Shown: positions 1-9,700, counted from the stretch's first letter. The stretch: 64,000 nt of DNA from Micromonospora kangleipakensis (GCF_004217615.1 NZ_SHLD01000001.1:1612001-1676000), one strand, 5' to 3'. The notes: generated from the sequence alone by a model not told the origin. Numbers and translations: made by a program.

Positions 1-957
1 GTGCCGCAGCTCTCCGGGCGCGGGCTGGGCCACACCGGCGGCACCCTGGACAAGCTGGAGTCGATCCCCGGCTGGCGGGCCGCGCTCACCAACGACGAGT
101 TCATCGCCCAGCTCCGCGACGTCGGCGCGGTGATCTGCGCGGCCGGCGCGGGGCTGGCCCCGGCGGACCGCAAGCTGTACGCGCTGCGCGACGTCACCGG
201 CACCGTCGAGGCGATCCCGCTGATCGCCAGCTCGATCATGAGTAAGAAGATCGCCGAGGGCACCGGCGCGCTGGTGCTCGACGTGAAGGTCGGCTCGGGC
301 GCCTTCATGAAGTCCGTGGACGACGCCCGCGAGCTGGCCCGGACCATGGTCGAGCTGGGCGGTGCGCACGGCGTGCGGACGGTCGCCCTGCTCACCGACA
401 TGTCCACCCCGCTCGGCCTGACCGTCGGCAACGCGGTCGAGGTCACCGAGTCGGTCGAGGTGCTGGCCGGCGGTGGCCCGGCGGACGTGGTGGAGCTGAC
501 CCTGGCCCTGGCCCGGGAGATGCTGGCCGCGGCCGGCCTGCCGGACGCCGACCCGGAGGCGGCGCTGCGCGACGGCCGGGCGATGGACGTCTGGCGGACG
601 ATGATCCGGGCGCAGGGCGGCGACCCGGACGCGCCGATGCCCACCGCCAACGAGGTCGAGGTGATCCGCGCTGCCGAGGACGGCTTCGTCGCCTCCGTCG
701 ACGCGTACGCCATCGGGGTGGCCGCGTGGCGGCTCGGCGCCGGGCGGGCCCGCAAGGAGGACCCGGTGAGCATCCCGGCCGGGGTGGTGCTGCACAAGCG
801 CCCCGGTGACCCGGTACGCGCGGGCGACCCCCTCTACGAGCTGCGTGCCGAGCACGGGGAGCGGATCCCGGCGGCGCTCGCCGAGGCGGAGCGCGCGGTC
901 CGGATCGCGCCGGACGCGCCGGCGGCGACGCCGCTGGTCATCGAGCGCATCGGCTGA
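1..957 (+). CDS. deoA: Thymidine phosphorylase, 3' part (5' end outside the window)
   Basis: Catalyses phosphorolysis of thymidine or deoxyuridine to the base and deoxyribose-1-phosphate in pyrimidine salvage. The first residues visible already contain the family signature SGRGLGHTGGTLDKLE, which lies about 100 residues into complete enzymes, so the N-terminal part is missing only because the window starts here. Further family features are the phosphate-loop region with KVGSGAFMK (about residues 96-104) and the C-terminal cap domain up to the TGA at 955-957. The 318 visible residues fit a total of about 425. Downstream add, upp and deoC belong to the same salvage network, and the order resembles the mycobacterial deoA-add-upp region. 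Identification is secure; the true start is not visible. Confidence 0.95.
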   Translation: MPQLSGRGLGHTGGTLDKLESIPGWRAALTNDEFIAQLRDVGAVICAAGAGLAPADRKLYALRDVTGTVEAIPLIASSIMSKKIAEGTGALVLDVKVGSGAFMKSVDDARELARTMVELGGAHGVRTVALLTDMSTPLGLTVGNAVEVTESVEVLAGGGPADVVELTLALAREMLAAAGLPDADPEAALRDGRAMDVWRTMIRAQGGDPDAPMPTANEVEVIRAAEDGFVASVDAYAIGVAAWRLGAGRARKEDPVSIPAGVVLHKRPGDPVRAGDPLYELRAEHGERIPAALAEAERAVRIAPDAPAATPLVIERIG

Positions 958-1067
958 TCAATTCCGGTCGGCGGTGCCGTGGTGCTGGCCACCCGAAGCC
1001 GCTATTCTCCCTGCCCAGGGGGGACAGACCGGCGATGAGCCGTTGCGAGCAGACAGGGACCTGAGCC

Positions 1068-1748
1068 GTGCGCATACCCGCCCCCGATCCCCGGGCCGTC
1101 CGTGAGGCGAGCCTCGACGAGCTGTCCCGGCTGGGCCTGCCACTTCCGCCGTCCCAGTTCCCGCTGGTGTGGGAGCCGGGCGACGAGATCGAGCTGCGAC
1201 CCACCGTCGAGATCGAGGCTCGGATCTCGGTGCTGCACCTGATCCTGGCCCGGTGCTTCGGGATGCCCCCGCAGGCGGCGATGAGCTGGCTGCTCGCCTC
1301 GCGCCTGGTGGACATGGTAACGCCGCCGGAGTGGCAGTTCGTGATGGGCGGCAAGGGCGACCACCGGTCGTTCGTGCTGCACCACGACGCGCTCTTCTCG
1401 CTGGCCTGGGTGCTCGGGTTGACCAAGGAGCTCGACCCGACGGTGCCGGTGGACGAGCGGCTGGTGGAGCGGATGCCGCACGTCGCCAGCGGGGAGACCT
1501 TCGCCCAGTGGCGGTCGCGGATCCTGGCCGCCCCGCAGCACCCCGCCGACGCGGCGGCCCTGCTCGACCTGCACTACTGCCTGGACTGGGCGTACCTGGC
1601 GACGGAGCGGGCCGGCCGGCGGCCGCCCGGGCTGGTGGACGCGAACGCGATCGGGCAGCGCCGGTGGGCGCTGGAGTGGGCGGTGGTCCTCCGCGGCCCG
1701 TACCACGACGAGCCGCCCGGCTGGGAAGAGGTCGACCTCTCCACCTGA
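1068..1748 (+). CDS. DUF4272 domain-containing protein
   Basis: A 226-residue soluble protein of unknown function. The C-terminal half (about residues 160-215) has the DUF4272 pattern: a DLHYCLDWAYLATER segment followed by an RRWALEWAV helix. No signal peptide, membrane segment or catalytic motif is apparent. The GTG at 1068 is preceded by AGGGA within cagacagggacctgagcc, a modest ribosome-binding site. It stands alone, 110 bp after deoA and convergent with the following minus-strand gene (5-bp gap). Family assignment is fairly sure; the role is unknown. Confidence 0.8.
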   Translation: MRIPAPDPRAVREASLDELSRLGLPLPPSQFPLVWEPGDEIELRPTVEIEARISVLHLILARCFGMPPQAAMSWLLASRLVDMVTPPEWQFVMGGKGDHRSFVLHHDALFSLAWVLGLTKELDPTVPVDERLVERMPHVASGETFAQWRSRILAAPQHPADAAALLDLHYCLDWAYLATERAGRRPPGLVDANAIGQRRWALEWAVVLRGPYHDEPPGWEEVDLST

Positions 1749-1753
1749 CCCGG

Positions 1754-2611
1754 TCAGCGCGGCCGGTGCACGCCCAGCCGGACGGCGAGCGTCACCGGGA
1801 CCGGCTCGGGCAGGGCGGCGATCCGGTCGGCGAGCCGGGTCGGGTCGGTGTGCCAGGCGCTCGGGCCCATCCCGACCAGGGTGGCCACCTCGGTTCGGGT
1901 GAGCGCGAGCCGGGCCCGACGCACCTCGGTCGACTCCTCGGTGAAGTGCCCGGCCAGGCTGCCGGCGACCCGGTCCGCCTTGGCCGGGTCCACCTTCAGG
2001 AGGTCGAGCGGGTCGACCAGCTCGACCAGGTGGTCCTCGGCCGGGGTGACCACCAGCAGCGCGCCGGCCGGGTCGAGCACCCGGTGGAACTCCGCGCCGT
2101 TGCGCGGGGCGAAGACGTTGAGCAGCACGGCGGTGGAGGCGTCGGCCAGCGGGAGGCGCTGCCAGGTGTCGGCGAGCGCCGCCGCCGCGCGCGGGTGGGC
2201 CCGGGCCGCGCGGCGCAGCGCCGGCTTGGAGACGTCCAGGGCCAGACCGGCGGCGTCCGGCAGCGCCGCCAGCACCGCGGCGAGGTACCGGCCGGTCCCG
2301 GCGCCGGCATCCACCACCAGCGGGTACGGCTGGTCGGGGCGCTCGGCGTACGGGAGCGCGGTGGTGGCGAGGGCCTCGGCGACGGTGTCGTAGTGGCCGG
2401 CGGCGAGGAAGTCGGCGCGGGCGGCGACCATCTCGGCGCTGTCCCCGGCGTGCGGGGCGCGGCCGGCGAGCAGGTTGACGTACCCCTGGCGGGCGACGTC
2501 GAAGCTGTGCCGGCGCGGGCAGCGCAGCGCGCGGGCGGTGCCCGCGGTGACCTCGGCCAGGGGATCGCCGCAGACCGGGCAGCGCAGCCGGTCGAGGATG
2601 CGGGCGTCCAC
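1754..2611 (-). CDS. RlmA/TlrB-type 23S rRNA guanine N1-methyltransferase
   Basis: A 285-residue SAM-dependent methyltransferase. The N terminus has a four-ligand zinc finger (CPVC near residues 9-12, then CPRRH about 20 residues later), followed by the RlmA-family segment ARQGYVNLL and a Rossmann SAM motif VVDAGAGTGRYLA (about residues 90-102). Enzymes of this family methylate G745 or G748 of 23S rRNA. G748 enzymes such as TlrB and MyrA give resistance to mycinosylated macrolides, and MyrA is from Micromonospora; which base this one modifies cannot be told by eye. The GTG at 2611 is chosen because it sits next to the stop of the upstream MarR gene (2613-2615), so the two are probably co-transcribed and translationally coupled. 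Confidence 0.85.
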   Translation of the reverse strand: MDARILDRLRCPVCGDPLAEVTAGTARALRCPRRHSFDVARQGYVNLLAGRAPHAGDSAEMVAARADFLAAGHYDTVAEALATTALPYAERPDQPYPLVVDAGAGTGRYLAAVLAALPDAAGLALDVSKPALRRAARAHPRAAAALADTWQRLPLADASTAVLLNVFAPRNGAEFHRVLDPAGALLVVTPAEDHLVELVDPLDLLKVDPAKADRVAGSLAGHFTEESTEVRRARLALTRTEVATLVGMGPSAWHTDPTRLADRIAALPEPVPVTLAVRLGVHRPR

Positions 2612-2612
2612 G

Positions 2613-3131
2613 TCAGAGCTCCGGGCCGGCGGGCGTCGGAGCGGCCCGGCGGGGCCGGTCGTCACCGGGCCGGGCCGGCGCGGTGAGGTGGTCGACCACC
2701 CGGTGGGTCAGCGCGCCGAGCGCCTCGATCTCGTCGGGCGTGAGCAGGTCGATCAGGTGCCGGCGGACGGCGGCCACGTGCCCCGGTGCGGCCGCCTCGA
2801 TGGCCCGCCGGCCGGCGGGGGTCAGCGCGATCACCGAGCCGCGGCCGTCGGATGCGCACTCCTCGCGGGTAACCAGGCCGCGCTGCTGCATCCGGGTCAG
2901 GTGGTGGGAGAGCCGGCTGCGGGACCAGAGCATCCGGTCGGCCAGCTCGCTGAGGCGCAGCCGTTGGTCGGGCGTCTCGGAGAGGTCGGAGAGGACGTCG
3001 TAGTCCGGCTCGGAGAGCCCGGCGTCCTGCGCCAGCTCGCGGGCCAGCTCCAGGTCGAGCAGGCGGCGCATCCGGCGGTAGCCGCGCCAGGCCCGCTCCT
3101 CCCGCTCGTCCAGCCACCGGGGTGCGTCCAT
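2613..3131 (-). CDS. MarR family transcriptional regulator
   Basis: A 172-residue winged-helix regulator. The recognition part is visible at about residues 57-100: LRLSELADRMLWSRSRLSHHLTRMQQRGLVTRE, followed by the wing ECASDGRGSVIALTPAGR. An in-frame ATG exists 9 bp upstream (3140), but 3131 is preferred because a -10 box TAGGAT (3139-3144, minus strand) ends exactly 7 bp before it, as at many leaderless genes in this window. It is divergent from the membrane protein at 3190. The 58-bp gap holds two copies of the palindrome TGACATGTCA that are its probable operators. It is upstream of and coupled to the RlmA-like gene. Confidence 0.9.
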   Translation of the reverse strand: MDAPRWLDEREERAWRGYRRMRRLLDLELARELAQDAGLSEPDYDVLSDLSETPDQRLRLSELADRMLWSRSRLSHHLTRMQQRGLVTREECASDGRGSVIALTPAGRRAIEAAAPGHVAAVRRHLIDLLTPDEIEALGALTHRVVDHLTAPARPGDDRPRRAAPTPAGPEL

Positions 3132-3153
3132 GCCGACCATCCTAACTCAGTTG

Positions 3154-3182
3154 TTGACATGTCACCGAGAGCACCCTAGGGT
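3154..3182 (+). promoter_or_regulatory. Consensus promoter for the YczE-like gene
   Basis: TTGACA at 3154-3159 and TAGGGT at 3177-3182 are separated by exactly 17 bp, and the -10 box ends 7 bp before the ATG at 3190. The transcript should be leaderless. The -35 box lies inside operator copy 1 (3155-3164). Confidence 0.75.
3155..3164. promoter_or_regulatory. Putative MarR operator, copy 1
   Basis: Perfect 10-bp palindrome TGACATGTCA. It overlaps the -35 box of the plus-strand promoter and lies just upstream of the minus-strand -10 box at 3139-3144, so binding here could block both divergent promoters. An identical palindrome lies 31 bp away, about three helical turns. Confidence 0.65.
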
Positions 3183-3184
3183 CG

Positions 3185-3196
3185 ATGACATGTCAT
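3185..3196. promoter_or_regulatory. Putative MarR operator, copy 2
   Basis: ATGACATGTCAT, a perfect 12-bp palindrome containing the same TGACATGTCA core as copy 1. It spans the start codon of the YczE-like gene at 3190, so bound repressor would sit on the transcription start of the leaderless message. Confidence 0.65.
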
Positions 3197-3819
3197 CCAG
3201 ATTGCCCTTACGGCTGGGTCGGCTCCTGGTCGGGCTGGTCCTCTTCGGCGCCAGCGTGGCGCTGATGGTCCGCGCGGACCTCGGGCTGTCGTCCTGGGAC
3301 GTGCTGCACCAGGGCCTCGCCGCCCGGACCGGCCTGCCGCTGGGCTGGGTGGTCAACGGCGTGGCGCTGGTGGTCCTGCTGCTCTGGCTCCCGCTGCGCC
3401 AGCGCCCCGGCTTCGGCACCGTGGCCAACGTCGCGCTGGTCGGGGTGGCGCTCGACGCGGTGCTGGCGGTGCTCCCGCCGGTGCACGCGCTCCCCGCCCG
3501 GGTCGGCCTGCTGCTCCTCGGCGTCCTGCTCAACGGGGTCGCTACCGCCCTCTACCTCGGCGCCCGGCTCGGCCCCGGCCCGCGCGACGGGCTGATGACC
3601 GGCCTGGCCGCGCGCGGCCTGCCGATCGGCCGCGTCCGCACCCTGATCGAGCTGGGCGTGCTCGCCGCCGGCTGGCTGCTCGGCGGCACCGTCGGCGTCG
3701 GCACCGTGCTCTACGCGCTGAGCATCGGACCGCTCGCCCAGTTCCTCATCCCCCGACTCGCCGTGCCGATCCCCGCCCGGCCCGCCCCGACAGGAGTGAC
3801 CCCACCATGCCCCGCCTGA
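3190..3819 (+). CDS. YczE/YitT-type integral membrane protein
   Basis: A 209-residue protein made almost entirely of hydrophobic helices (about five to six), starting with LGRLLVGLVLFGASVALMV followed by the family motif RADLGLSSWDVLHQG. Members of this family (YczE, YyaS) are poorly characterised inner-membrane proteins; YczE of Bacillus affects surfactin production post-translationally. The ATG at 3190 is preferred over the in-frame ATG at 3130 because a consensus promoter with TAGGGT ends 7 bp before it and because residues upstream have no family resemblance. The 3' end overlaps the next gene by 13 bp. Expression is probably controlled by the divergent MarR through the two operators. Confidence 0.85.
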   Translation: MSSRLPLRLGRLLVGLVLFGASVALMVRADLGLSSWDVLHQGLAARTGLPLGWVVNGVALVVLLLWLPLRQRPGFGTVANVALVGVALDAVLAVLPPVHALPARVGLLLLGVLLNGVATALYLGARLGPGPRDGLMTGLAARGLPIGRVRTLIELGVLAAGWLLGGTVGVGTVLYALSIGPLAQFLIPRLAVPIPARPAPTGVTPPCPA

Positions 3820-4376
3820 ACGTGATCGTCGCCAGCACCCGCCCCGGCCGGGTGGGCCGGCGGCTCGGAGACTGGTTCACCGAAGTCGCCGTCCGGCACG
3901 GCGGCTTCGACGAGGTACGCCTGGTCGACCTCGCCGAGGTCGGGCTGCCCTTCCACGACGAGCCGCACCACCCCTCGGAGGGGAACTACCTGCACCCGCA
4001 CACTCGGGAGTGGAGCGCGACGACCGCCGCGGCGGACGCCTTCGTCCTCGTCATGCCGGAGTACAACTACGGCTTCAGCGCCCCGCTCAAGAACGCGATC
4101 GACTACCTCTACCACGAGTGGCGGCACAAGCCGGTCGGCTTCGTCAGCTACGGCATGACCTCGGGCGGCCTGCGCGCGGTGCAGATGATCAAGCAGGTGG
4201 TGACCACGCTGAACATGGTGCCGGTCAACGAGGCGGTGGCCGTCTTCCTGCGGCAGGCGCTCGACGACCGCGGTGAGCTGCGGCCCGACCCCGGGCGCGA
4301 CGAGGCCGCCGACCTGATGCTCGACCAGCTGGTCCGGCTGGCCGCCGCGCTCGCGCCGCTGCGGGTGGCGGCGTGA
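3807..4376 (+). CDS. NAD(P)H-dependent FMN reductase family protein
   Basis: A 189-residue flavodoxin-like reductase. It starts with a beta strand and phosphate loop (VIVASTRPGRVGRRL, residues 6-20) and carries the family signature MPEYNYGFSAPLKNAIDYL near residues 84-102, which contacts FMN, and a later YGMTSGGLRA loop. Such enzymes use NAD(P)H to reduce FMN, quinones or azo compounds. It overlaps the upstream membrane-protein gene by 13 bp and the next gene by a GTGA junction, so the three probably form one operon. Confidence 0.9.
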   Translation: MPRLNVIVASTRPGRVGRRLGDWFTEVAVRHGGFDEVRLVDLAEVGLPFHDEPHHPSEGNYLHPHTREWSATTAAADAFVLVMPEYNYGFSAPLKNAIDYLYHEWRHKPVGFVSYGMTSGGLRAVQMIKQVVTTLNMVPVNEAVAVFLRQALDDRGELRPDPGRDEAADLMLDQLVRLAAALAPLRVAA

Positions 4377-4786
4377 GCGCCCGGCTGTGGGAGCTCTTCG
4401 GCGAGCGGGGGCGCGGGGTGGTGGTCACCCTGCGCCGGGACGGCCGACCGCAGCTGTCGAACGTCGACTATCTCGCCGAGCCCGGGCTGATCCGCTGCTC
4501 CACCACCGGCGACCGGGCCAAGGTCCGCAACCTGCGCCGCGACCCCCGGGCCAGCTTCCACGTGACCACCGCCGACGGCGGGGCGTACGTGGTGGCCGAG
4601 GGGACCGTGACGCTCACCCCACCGGCCGCGGCGGCCGACGACGCCACCGTCGAGGAGCTGGTGGAGGTCTACCGGCGGATCCGCGGCGAGCACCCCGACT
4701 GGGCGGAGTACCGGGCCGCCATGGTGGCCGACGGTCGCCTGGTGGTGCGCCTCGCGGTCGAGCGGGTGTACGGCTGGCGCCCCTGA
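4373..4786 (+). CDS. PPOX-class F420-dependent oxidoreductase
   Basis: A 137-residue split beta-barrel flavin/F420-binding protein of the pyridoxamine 5'-phosphate oxidase-like class. The typical opening (VVVTLRRDGRPQLSNVDY) and the mid-domain RAKVRNLRRDPRASFHV motif are present; the latter is the cofactor phosphate-binding element of Rv1155-like proteins. The GTG start at 4373 overlaps the stop of the FMN reductase gene (GTGA), indicating translational coupling. The substrate is unknown. Confidence 0.88.
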   Translation: MSARLWELFGERGRGVVVTLRRDGRPQLSNVDYLAEPGLIRCSTTGDRAKVRNLRRDPRASFHVTTADGGAYVVAEGTVTLTPPAAAADDATVEELVEVYRRIRGEHPDWAEYRAAMVADGRLVVRLAVERVYGWRP

Positions 4787-4829
4787 CCCGCCCGGCCCGG
4801 TCCCATCCCGTCCCGCGGTCGCCGGTGAC

Positions 4830-4841
4830 TAATGTCTGAGC
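4830..4841 (+). promoter_or_regulatory. -10 box of add (leaderless)
   Basis: TAATGT (4830-4835) followed by 6 nt and the ATG at 4842. No Shine-Dalgarno sequence is present, so translation probably begins at the 5' end of the transcript. Confidence 0.6.
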
Positions 4842-5918
4842 ATGGTCGCAATCCGGTACGAGGACATCGTCAAGGTCCCGAAGGCGCTGCTGCACGATCA
4901 CCTGGACGGCGGTCTGCGGCCGGCGACGATCGTCGAGCTGGCCGCCGAGGTCGGCCACGAGCTGCCCACCACCGACCCGGAGGCGCTGGGCCGCTGGTTC
5001 GTCGAGGCGGCCAGCTCGGGCTCGCTGGAGCGCTACCTGGAGACGTTCGCGCACACCGTGGCGGTGATGCAGACCGCGCCCGCGCTGCGCCGGGTCGCTC
5101 GGGAGTGCGCGCTCGACCTGGCCGCCGACGGGGTGGTCTACGCCGAGGTCCGGTTTGCGCCGGAGCAGCACCTGGAACAGAACCTGAGCCTGGACGAGGT
5201 GGTCGAGGCGGTCGTCGCCGGCTTCGTGGAGGGAAGCGCGCAGGCCGCCGAGGCGGGCACCCCGATCCGGGTCGGCACCCTGCTCACCGCGATGCGGCAC
5301 GCCGCCCGCTCGCAGGAGATCGCCGAGCTGGCCGTCCGGCACCGCGACGCCGGGGTGGTCGGCTTCGACATCGCCGGCGCGGAGGCGGGCTTCCCGCCCA
5401 CCCGGCACCTGGACGCCTTCGAGTACCTCCAGCGGGAGAACTTCCACTTCACCATCCACGCCGGCGAGGCGTTCGGGCTGCCGTCGATCTGGCAGGCGAT
5501 CCAGTGGTGCGGCGCCGACCGGCTCGGCCACGGGGTACGGATCGTCGACGACATCACCCCGGGTCCGGAGCCGGTGCTCGGCAGGCTGGCCGCGTACGTG
5601 CGGGACAAGCGGATCCCGCTGGAGCTGTGCCCGTCGTCGAACGTGCAGACCGGCGCCGCCCCTTCGATCGTGGAGCACCCGATCGGGCTGCTCCGGGACC
5701 TGCGCTTCCGGGCGACGGTCAACACCGACAACCGGCTGATGAGCGGCACCTCGATGTCGCGGGAGATGGCGCTGCTGGTGGAGGCCTTCGGCTACGGCTG
5801 GAAGGAGCTCCAGTGGTTCACCATCAACGCGATGAAGAGCGCCTTCATCCCGTTCGACGAGCGACTGAAGATCATCGACGAGGTGATCAAGCCGGCGTAC
5901 GGGAAGCTGATCGGCTGA
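4842..5918 (+). CDS. add: Adenosine deaminase
   Basis: Deaminates adenosine or deoxyadenosine to inosine or deoxyinosine in purine salvage. The 358-residue length is normal for the family. Zinc ligands are visible in HDHLDGG (His18 and His20); the glycine-rich substrate loop is FDIAGAEAG (near 172-180); the catalytic HAGEAFG motif is near residues 206-212; and the C-terminal [10 protein letters not shown] carries the metal-binding aspartate. It stands alone on the plus strand, ends directly against a convergent gene (stops at 5918 and 5919), and has a leaderless-type promoter. Confidence 0.95.
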   Translation: MVAIRYEDIVKVPKALLHDHLDGGLRPATIVELAAEVGHELPTTDPEALGRWFVEAASSGSLERYLETFAHTVAVMQTAPALRRVARECALDLAADGVVYAEVRFAPEQHLEQNLSLDEVVEAVVAGFVEGSAQAAEAGTPIRVGTLLTAMRHAARSQEIAELAVRHRDAGVVGFDIAGAEAGFPPTRHLDAFEYLQRENFHFTIHAGEAFGLPSIWQAIQWCGADRLGHGVRIVDDITPGPEPVLGRLAAYVRDKRIPLELCPSSNVQTGAAPSIVEHPIGLLRDLRFRATVNTDNRLMSGTSMSREMALLVEAFGYGWKELQWFTINAMKSAFIPFDERLKIIDEVIKPAYGKLIG

Positions 5919-6527
5919 TCACGGATGCTGGTGCGGGTGGCCGGCGAGCAGGGCGGCCACCCGGCGCAGCACCTCCCGGGCCCGGGCCGCCTCGGCGCCC
6001 AACCCGGTCTGCCGGCGCAGCACCGCCGGCTCGGCACGGAGCAGGGCCACCCCGCGGCTCAGCAGGACCCGGGGCGCCTTGCGCTGCTCGGCGAGGTCGC
6101 GGGCGAGCCGGCGGAGGAACGTCGCCCCGCGCGGCCGGCGCAGCGCGTACGCCCCGGCGAGGAGGCCGCGGCGGCGGCACTCCTCGACGATCTCGGCGGC
6201 GAAGATCCCTTCGGCGACGAAAAGTGGCGATCCGGCGACATCGAATGGCCGGGTGGCCACCCGCCGGTCCGCGCCGATCGCATAAACCGGCACTTCGGCC
6301 TTGCCGTACCGGCCCAGTCGGGCAATTGTTTCCACCGCTGTCTCGGCATCCCAGGACCCGGGAGACTCCCAATCCACCTGTCCGTTCCGACGCGGCAACG
6401 TAGGGTCATCGCCGTCCTTGTAGAAGTCGTCCAGGCAAAGGACAGGAAGTCCGGTTCGGTGCGCAATGTACGACTTTCCGGAGCCGGAAGGGCCGGCGAG
6501 CAGGACGACGCGGTGACGATGTTCCAT
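5919..6527 (-). CDS. Uridine kinase-like P-loop kinase
   Basis: A 202-residue nucleoside kinase-like protein. The Walker A motif GPSGSGKS is at about residues 12-19, and the CLDDFYKDGDD segment at about 31-41 matches the substrate-binding DDFY of uridine kinases. An RRPRGATFLRRLARD lid-like arginine stretch follows. The likely reaction is phosphorylation of uridine or cytidine to the 5'-monophosphate. It is divergent from the conservon, 193 bp upstream of cvnA, and convergent with add. Location among salvage genes supports the assignment; substrate specificity is unproven. Confidence 0.8.
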   Translation of the reverse strand: MEHRHRVVLLAGPSGSGKSYIAHRTGLPVLCLDDFYKDGDDPTLPRRNGQVDWESPGSWDAETAVETIARLGRYGKAEVPVYAIGADRRVATRPFDVAGSPLFVAEGIFAAEIVEECRRRGLLAGAYALRRPRGATFLRRLARDLAEQRKAPRVLLSRGVALLRAEPAVLRRQTGLGAEAARAREVLRRVAALLAGHPHQHP

Positions 6528-6720
6528 AACCTTGAGTGACTCCGGACAGACAGATTGCTATCAAATTGCATCAACATCTCATCACACCTCCGGCGAGTGA
6601 CATCCTGGGCTTTCTCTTTGCGAGGCGGCGTGATGGAATCTCGGAGGTCCGACCCGCCGGGTCGGTCGCTCGGCGTTGCCCAGGGGCAACGTCCGGACGC
6701 TGTGATGCGAGGGCGGTGAC
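6528..6720. promoter_or_regulatory. Divergent intergenic region upstream of cvnA with two hairpins
   Basis: The first third is AT-rich relative to its surroundings and probably carries promoter elements. Nearer cvnA lie two inverted repeats: CCGACCC-gcc-GGGTCGG at 6649-6665 and CGTTGCC-cagg-GGCAACG at 6674-6691. Neither is followed by a T-tract. They could be operators or a structured 5' leader of the conservon mRNA. No ORF of note is present. Confidence 0.45.
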
Positions 6721-9700
6721 GTGAGCAAACGGCCAAAGACGGCGGGCTCCTTCCTGTCGCGTCTGCGCCGGCCGGCCAGCCGGCTCCGCGACATGCCGAT
6801 CTGGTCCAAGCTCGGTCTGATCATGATCGTGCCGACCATCGCCACGGTCGTGGTTGGCACCAGTGGTCTGGTCGACCACCTGCAGACGCTCAACAATGCC
6901 AACCGGGCCGGCGACCTCGCCAATTTGGTCGGCTACTCGGGTGACCTGGTCGACACCCTGCAGGACGAGCGGACCTCCGCGGTGCTCTTCCTCGGCGCGA
7001 GGGACAACAACCCCCAGGCCAAGGCCCAGTACCAGGAGGCCTACAACCGGGCCAACTCCCGGGTCGACCAGGCCAAGACGCCGTACTCCCAGCAGCGCCT
7101 GGAGATCGACGGCCTGCCGGCGAATTACAACGCGCTGCTCGGCAAGATCGACGACGGCCTCACCGGCCTGCCCGGCACCCGCAGCAAGGTCTTCAACGGC
7201 AAGCTCACGCTCACCGACGCGGTGAAGTCGTACTCGGTCCTGATCACGGACCTGCTCGCGGTCCGGGACTCGGCCACCCAGCTCGCCGGGGACAACGACC
7301 TGAGCGACCGGATGCGGGCGTCCGCCGCCGTCGCCCGACAGAAGGAGTACCTCTCCCAGCGCCGCGTGGTGGTCCACCAGGCCCTGCAGCAGAAGTCGCT
7401 CACCCCGATCCTGCGGAACGACTACATCGCCAGCGGCACCGCCCAGGCGCAGGCGCTGGAGACCTTCAAGGCGGTCACCAACCAGGCCGACCGCGAGTTC
7501 TACGACCAGACGGTCTCCGGCTCGGACCTGCGTGAGGCGGTCACTTACAACTCCTTCATGGAAAACAACAGCACCGGCGACATGGCTGGTGCGAAGTTCG
7601 GGCCGGACCAGTGGGACGCGGCCATGGTGGCCAACGCCAAGCTGATCCGCACGGTCGAGGCGAGGCTTGACGGCAACGTGGTGCGGCAGGCCGACAACCT
7701 CCGCTCGGACGTGCAGCGCCAGGTCTTCCTGGAGACCGGCCTGCTGCTGAGCATGCTGCTGCTGGCGATCCTCTTCGCGTACCTGGTCGCCCGCTCGATG
7801 GCCCGGTCGCTGCGCGACCTGCGGCAGGGTGCCCTCTCCGTGGCCCAGTACGGACTGCCGCAGGCGGTGGCCCGGCTGCGTGACCCGCAGGTCATCGGGC
7901 AGCTCTCCCCGGTGCAGTTGGCCAACCAGATCGCCGAGCCGCTGCCCGTCCGGAGCAAGGATGAGTTCGGCCAGGTGACCGAGGCGTTCAACGCCGTCCA
8001 CCTGGAGGCCGTCCGGACCGCCGCCGAGCAGGCCGCGCTGCGCGCCTCCGTCGCGACGATGTTCGTCAACCTGGCCCGCCGGTCGCAGATCCTGGTCGAC
8101 CGGCTGATCGGTCACCTGGACCGGCTGGAGCGCGGCGAGGAGGACCCGGACCGGCTGGCCGAGCTGTTCCAGCTCGACCACCTCGCCACCCGGATGCGCC
8201 GCAACGACGAGAACCTGCTGGTCCTCGCCGGCGCCGACTCGACCCGCGTGCAGCGCGAGCCGGCCGCCCTGATCGACGTGCTCCGCGCCGCGCAGTCCGA
8301 GGTGGAGCACTACACCCGGATCGAGTTCGGCGTGATCGACCGGGACATCGAGGTCGCCGCCCACGCGGTCAACGACCTGGTGCACCTGGTCGCCGAGCTG
8401 TTCGACAACGCCACCGCCTTCTCCCCGCCGGACTCGCACGTCATGGTGGAGGCCCGGCGGGTGGGCGACCGCGCCTCCCTGTACGTGGAGGACCGGGGCA
8501 TCGGCATCAGCGCCGACCTGTTGCGTGACCTCAACGAGCGGCTCGCCACGCCGCCGCAGGTGGACGTGGCCGTCTCCCGGATGATGGGTCTGGTCGTGGT
8601 CGCCCGACTGGCCTCCCGGCACGGCGTGAGGGTCGAGCTGCGGCCCGGCGCCGACCGGGGCACCGTCGCCGACGTCACGCTGCCCACCTCCGTGCTGGTG
8701 CCCCGCGCCCTCTCCGGGCGGGGCCACCAGCCCCCGGCGCTCCCCGCGGCGGCCGGCCCGGCGCCGGCCTTCGGTGGCCCCCAGGCGGTCGGCCCGGCCC
8801 CCGCCTTCGGCGCGCTGGCGGCCCTGGGCAACGGCCCGGCCACCCCGCCGGCCCCGCGTCCGGGCGAGTCGGGCAACCAGGTGACCCTCGGCGGTCGCCC
8901 GTTCGACCCGGCCTCGCGCAACGGCTCCGGCACCCCGGCCACGACCGGCGGGATGCGCTCGATGCCCGCCTGGTCGGACCTCACCGGTGCCAGCGGGATC
9001 AGCGGCAGTGACTCGTTCACGCCGCGGAACTCCAACGGCCAGCCGATCGACCCGCTGCCGCAGCGCCGCAACGGCGGCGACGGTGACCCGTCCGGCACCG
9101 GCCAGCAGCCGGCGATCCCGCGGCAGCTGCCCAGCAGCCCGGAGGCGCATCCGTACAACCCGCCGCCGGTCTCCGGCGTCCCGGTGTCGTCGTCGCCAGT
9201 CTCCGGACACCCGGTCTCCGCCCAGCCCGTGTCCAGCCAGCCGGTCTCGGGCCAGCCCGTGTCGGCCGCGCCGGCCCACGGCCAGCCGTACTCGGCGCCG
9301 CCGGCGGTTCAGCCGTACTCGGCGCCGCCCGCCGGTCAGCAGTACTCCGCGCCGTCGGCGGGTCAGCAGTACTCCGCGCCGTCGGCGGGTCAGCAGTACT
9401 CTGCGCCGTCGGCGGGTCAGCAGTACTCCGCGCCGTCGGCGGGTCAGATGCCGCCGCAGGCTGCGCCGAGCGCCGCAGCGCCGCCGGTCTGGCCGCCGGT
9501 CGCCGCGCCCGACCGGGACGCGGCCACCCCGCCGGTGCCGGAGCGGCTCGCCGCCGCCCTGGACATGACCACCGAGCTGCCCCGGGTGCACCGCCCGGAG
9601 GCCGCCATGCCGCCGGCCGCCAACCGACCGCCGGCTGCGAACCGCCCGACGACGCCGCAGCAGGCCGGGAACCGCCAGCGGTACGCGGACGAGACGATGG

